From assembly GCA_019264505.1 (NCBI GenBank), contig JAHUZY010000148.1:1-5710 (forward strand): a DNA stretch of 5,710 nt, written 5' to 3'. This document shows, piece by piece, positions 5,407 to 5,710 of this stretch. Each line of letters starts with the position of its first letter. Within the stretch, counting starts at the first letter, position 1. The notes under the pieces were generated by a model. It was not told where the DNA came from. It saw only the letters and a list, made by a program, of their open reading frames with translations, and ran no database searches. The position numbers were made by a program, and so were the translations under genes. This DNA is from Phenylobacterium sp. GTDB taxonomy: Bacteria > Pseudomonadota > Alphaproteobacteria > Caulobacterales > Caulobacteraceae.

Positions 5407-5710
5407 CTACCGCCCGGCCTCCAGGGCCTCGCGACGCTCTTCAAGCTCCAGCCACTCCATCTCCGCGGCCTCGAGCCTTCCCCGGGCCGCCGCCAGGGCC
5501 TGGCCAAAGCGGTCGAAAGCGGCGGGGTCGCGGCCGTAGAGCCCAGGGTCGGCCAGCTGGGTCTCCAGCACGGCGATCTTGCCTGGCAGTTCGGCGATGA
5601 GGCCGTTCAGCTCCTCCAGCCGGCGCTGCTCCTTGTAGGAGAGCTTGGCCGACTTAGGCGCAGGTGGGGGCGTCGGTGCGAGCGTCGGCGCGGCGGGCGC
5701 AGGCTGACCC
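5407..5710 (-). CDS. ABC-F family ATPase (Uup-like), C-terminal end, cut by right window edge
   Basis: The last 100 residues are visible, ending in TAG at 5409-5407. They start in a Pro/Ala-rich linker (residues 1-18 of the visible part), then KLSYKEQRRLEELNGLIAEL (20-39) and a heptad-like, charged helix pair. The ADPGLYGRDPAAFDRF turn falls at about 52-67 and AEMEWLELEERREALEAGR at the end. This is the C-terminal coiled-coil domain (ABC_tran_CTD) of ABC-F proteins such as Uup, soluble twin-ATPase proteins that act at the ribosome or on branched DNA. The ATPase domains lie outside the window, so catalytic motifs cannot be checked. The reading assumes a continuous frame beyond the edge. It is transcribed towards the kinase gene, with 489 bases between them. 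Confidence 0.88.
   Translation of the reverse strand, partial: GQPAPAAPTLAPTPPPAPKSAKLSYKEQRRLEELNGLIAELPGKIAVLETQLADPGLYGRDPAAFDRFGQALAAARGRLEAAEMEWLELEERREALEAGR

Noticed and set aside
4511..5539. Plus-strand open frame of 342 codons spanning kinase start, gap and ABC-F end
   Set aside because: It overlaps two well-supported genes on the other strand, and its Arg/Ser/Pro-rich product has no domain signature.

Overview
The window is a GC-rich stretch of bacterial chromosome, most likely from an alphaproteobacterium of the Caulobacterales type. This rests on overall composition, on protein style, and on two upstream regions carrying CtrA-like sites (TTAA-N7-CTAAC and TTAACCAT) with -10 elements placed to match. 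The genus cannot be fixed from the sequence alone. Every credible gene is on the minus strand, so the window reads right to left.

In transcription order: (1) 5710-5407 is the C-terminal end of an ABC-F (Uup-like) ATPase, cut by the window edge. (2) 5406-4918 is a 489-base gap with no credible gene. It holds an 11-bp periodic CACAG repeat with an embedded 18-bp palindrome, a 36-base strong hairpin, and a candidate CtrA-linked promoter plus ribosome-binding site for the next gene. (3) 4917-2830 encodes a 695-residue hybrid sensor histidine kinase: a multi-pass MASE1-like membrane sensor, HisKA, HATPase_c and a receiver domain. (4) 2829-2746 is an 84-base gap with a perfect 10-bp stem-loop. (5) 2745-225 is a compact three-gene importer operon in the order substrate-binding lipoprotein, ATPase, permease, of the nitrate/sulfonate/taurine/pyrimidine (SsuABC/TauABC/ThiXYZ) class. 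Its genes lie 11 bases apart and then overlap by 4. (6) 224-189 is a 36-base gap with a one-mismatch CtrA box and a near-consensus -10. (7) 188-1 is the start of a secreted protein of unknown function, cut by the left edge.

The three importer genes supply a complete type I importer: a lipid-anchored capture protein, an inner-membrane channel and its motor. Its substrate cannot be read from the sequence. The binding protein looks closest to the NMT1/ThiY group, so a pyrimidine-like or sulfonate-like ligand is plausible. The hybrid kinase has all its catalytic motifs, but no HPt domain or partner regulator lies in the window, so its output is elsewhere. Whether it shares a transcript or a signal with the importer is open. 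The most notable material is regulatory: possible cell-cycle (CtrA) control of two genes, a probably leaderless secreted-protein gene, and structured intergenic DNA not explained by coding.
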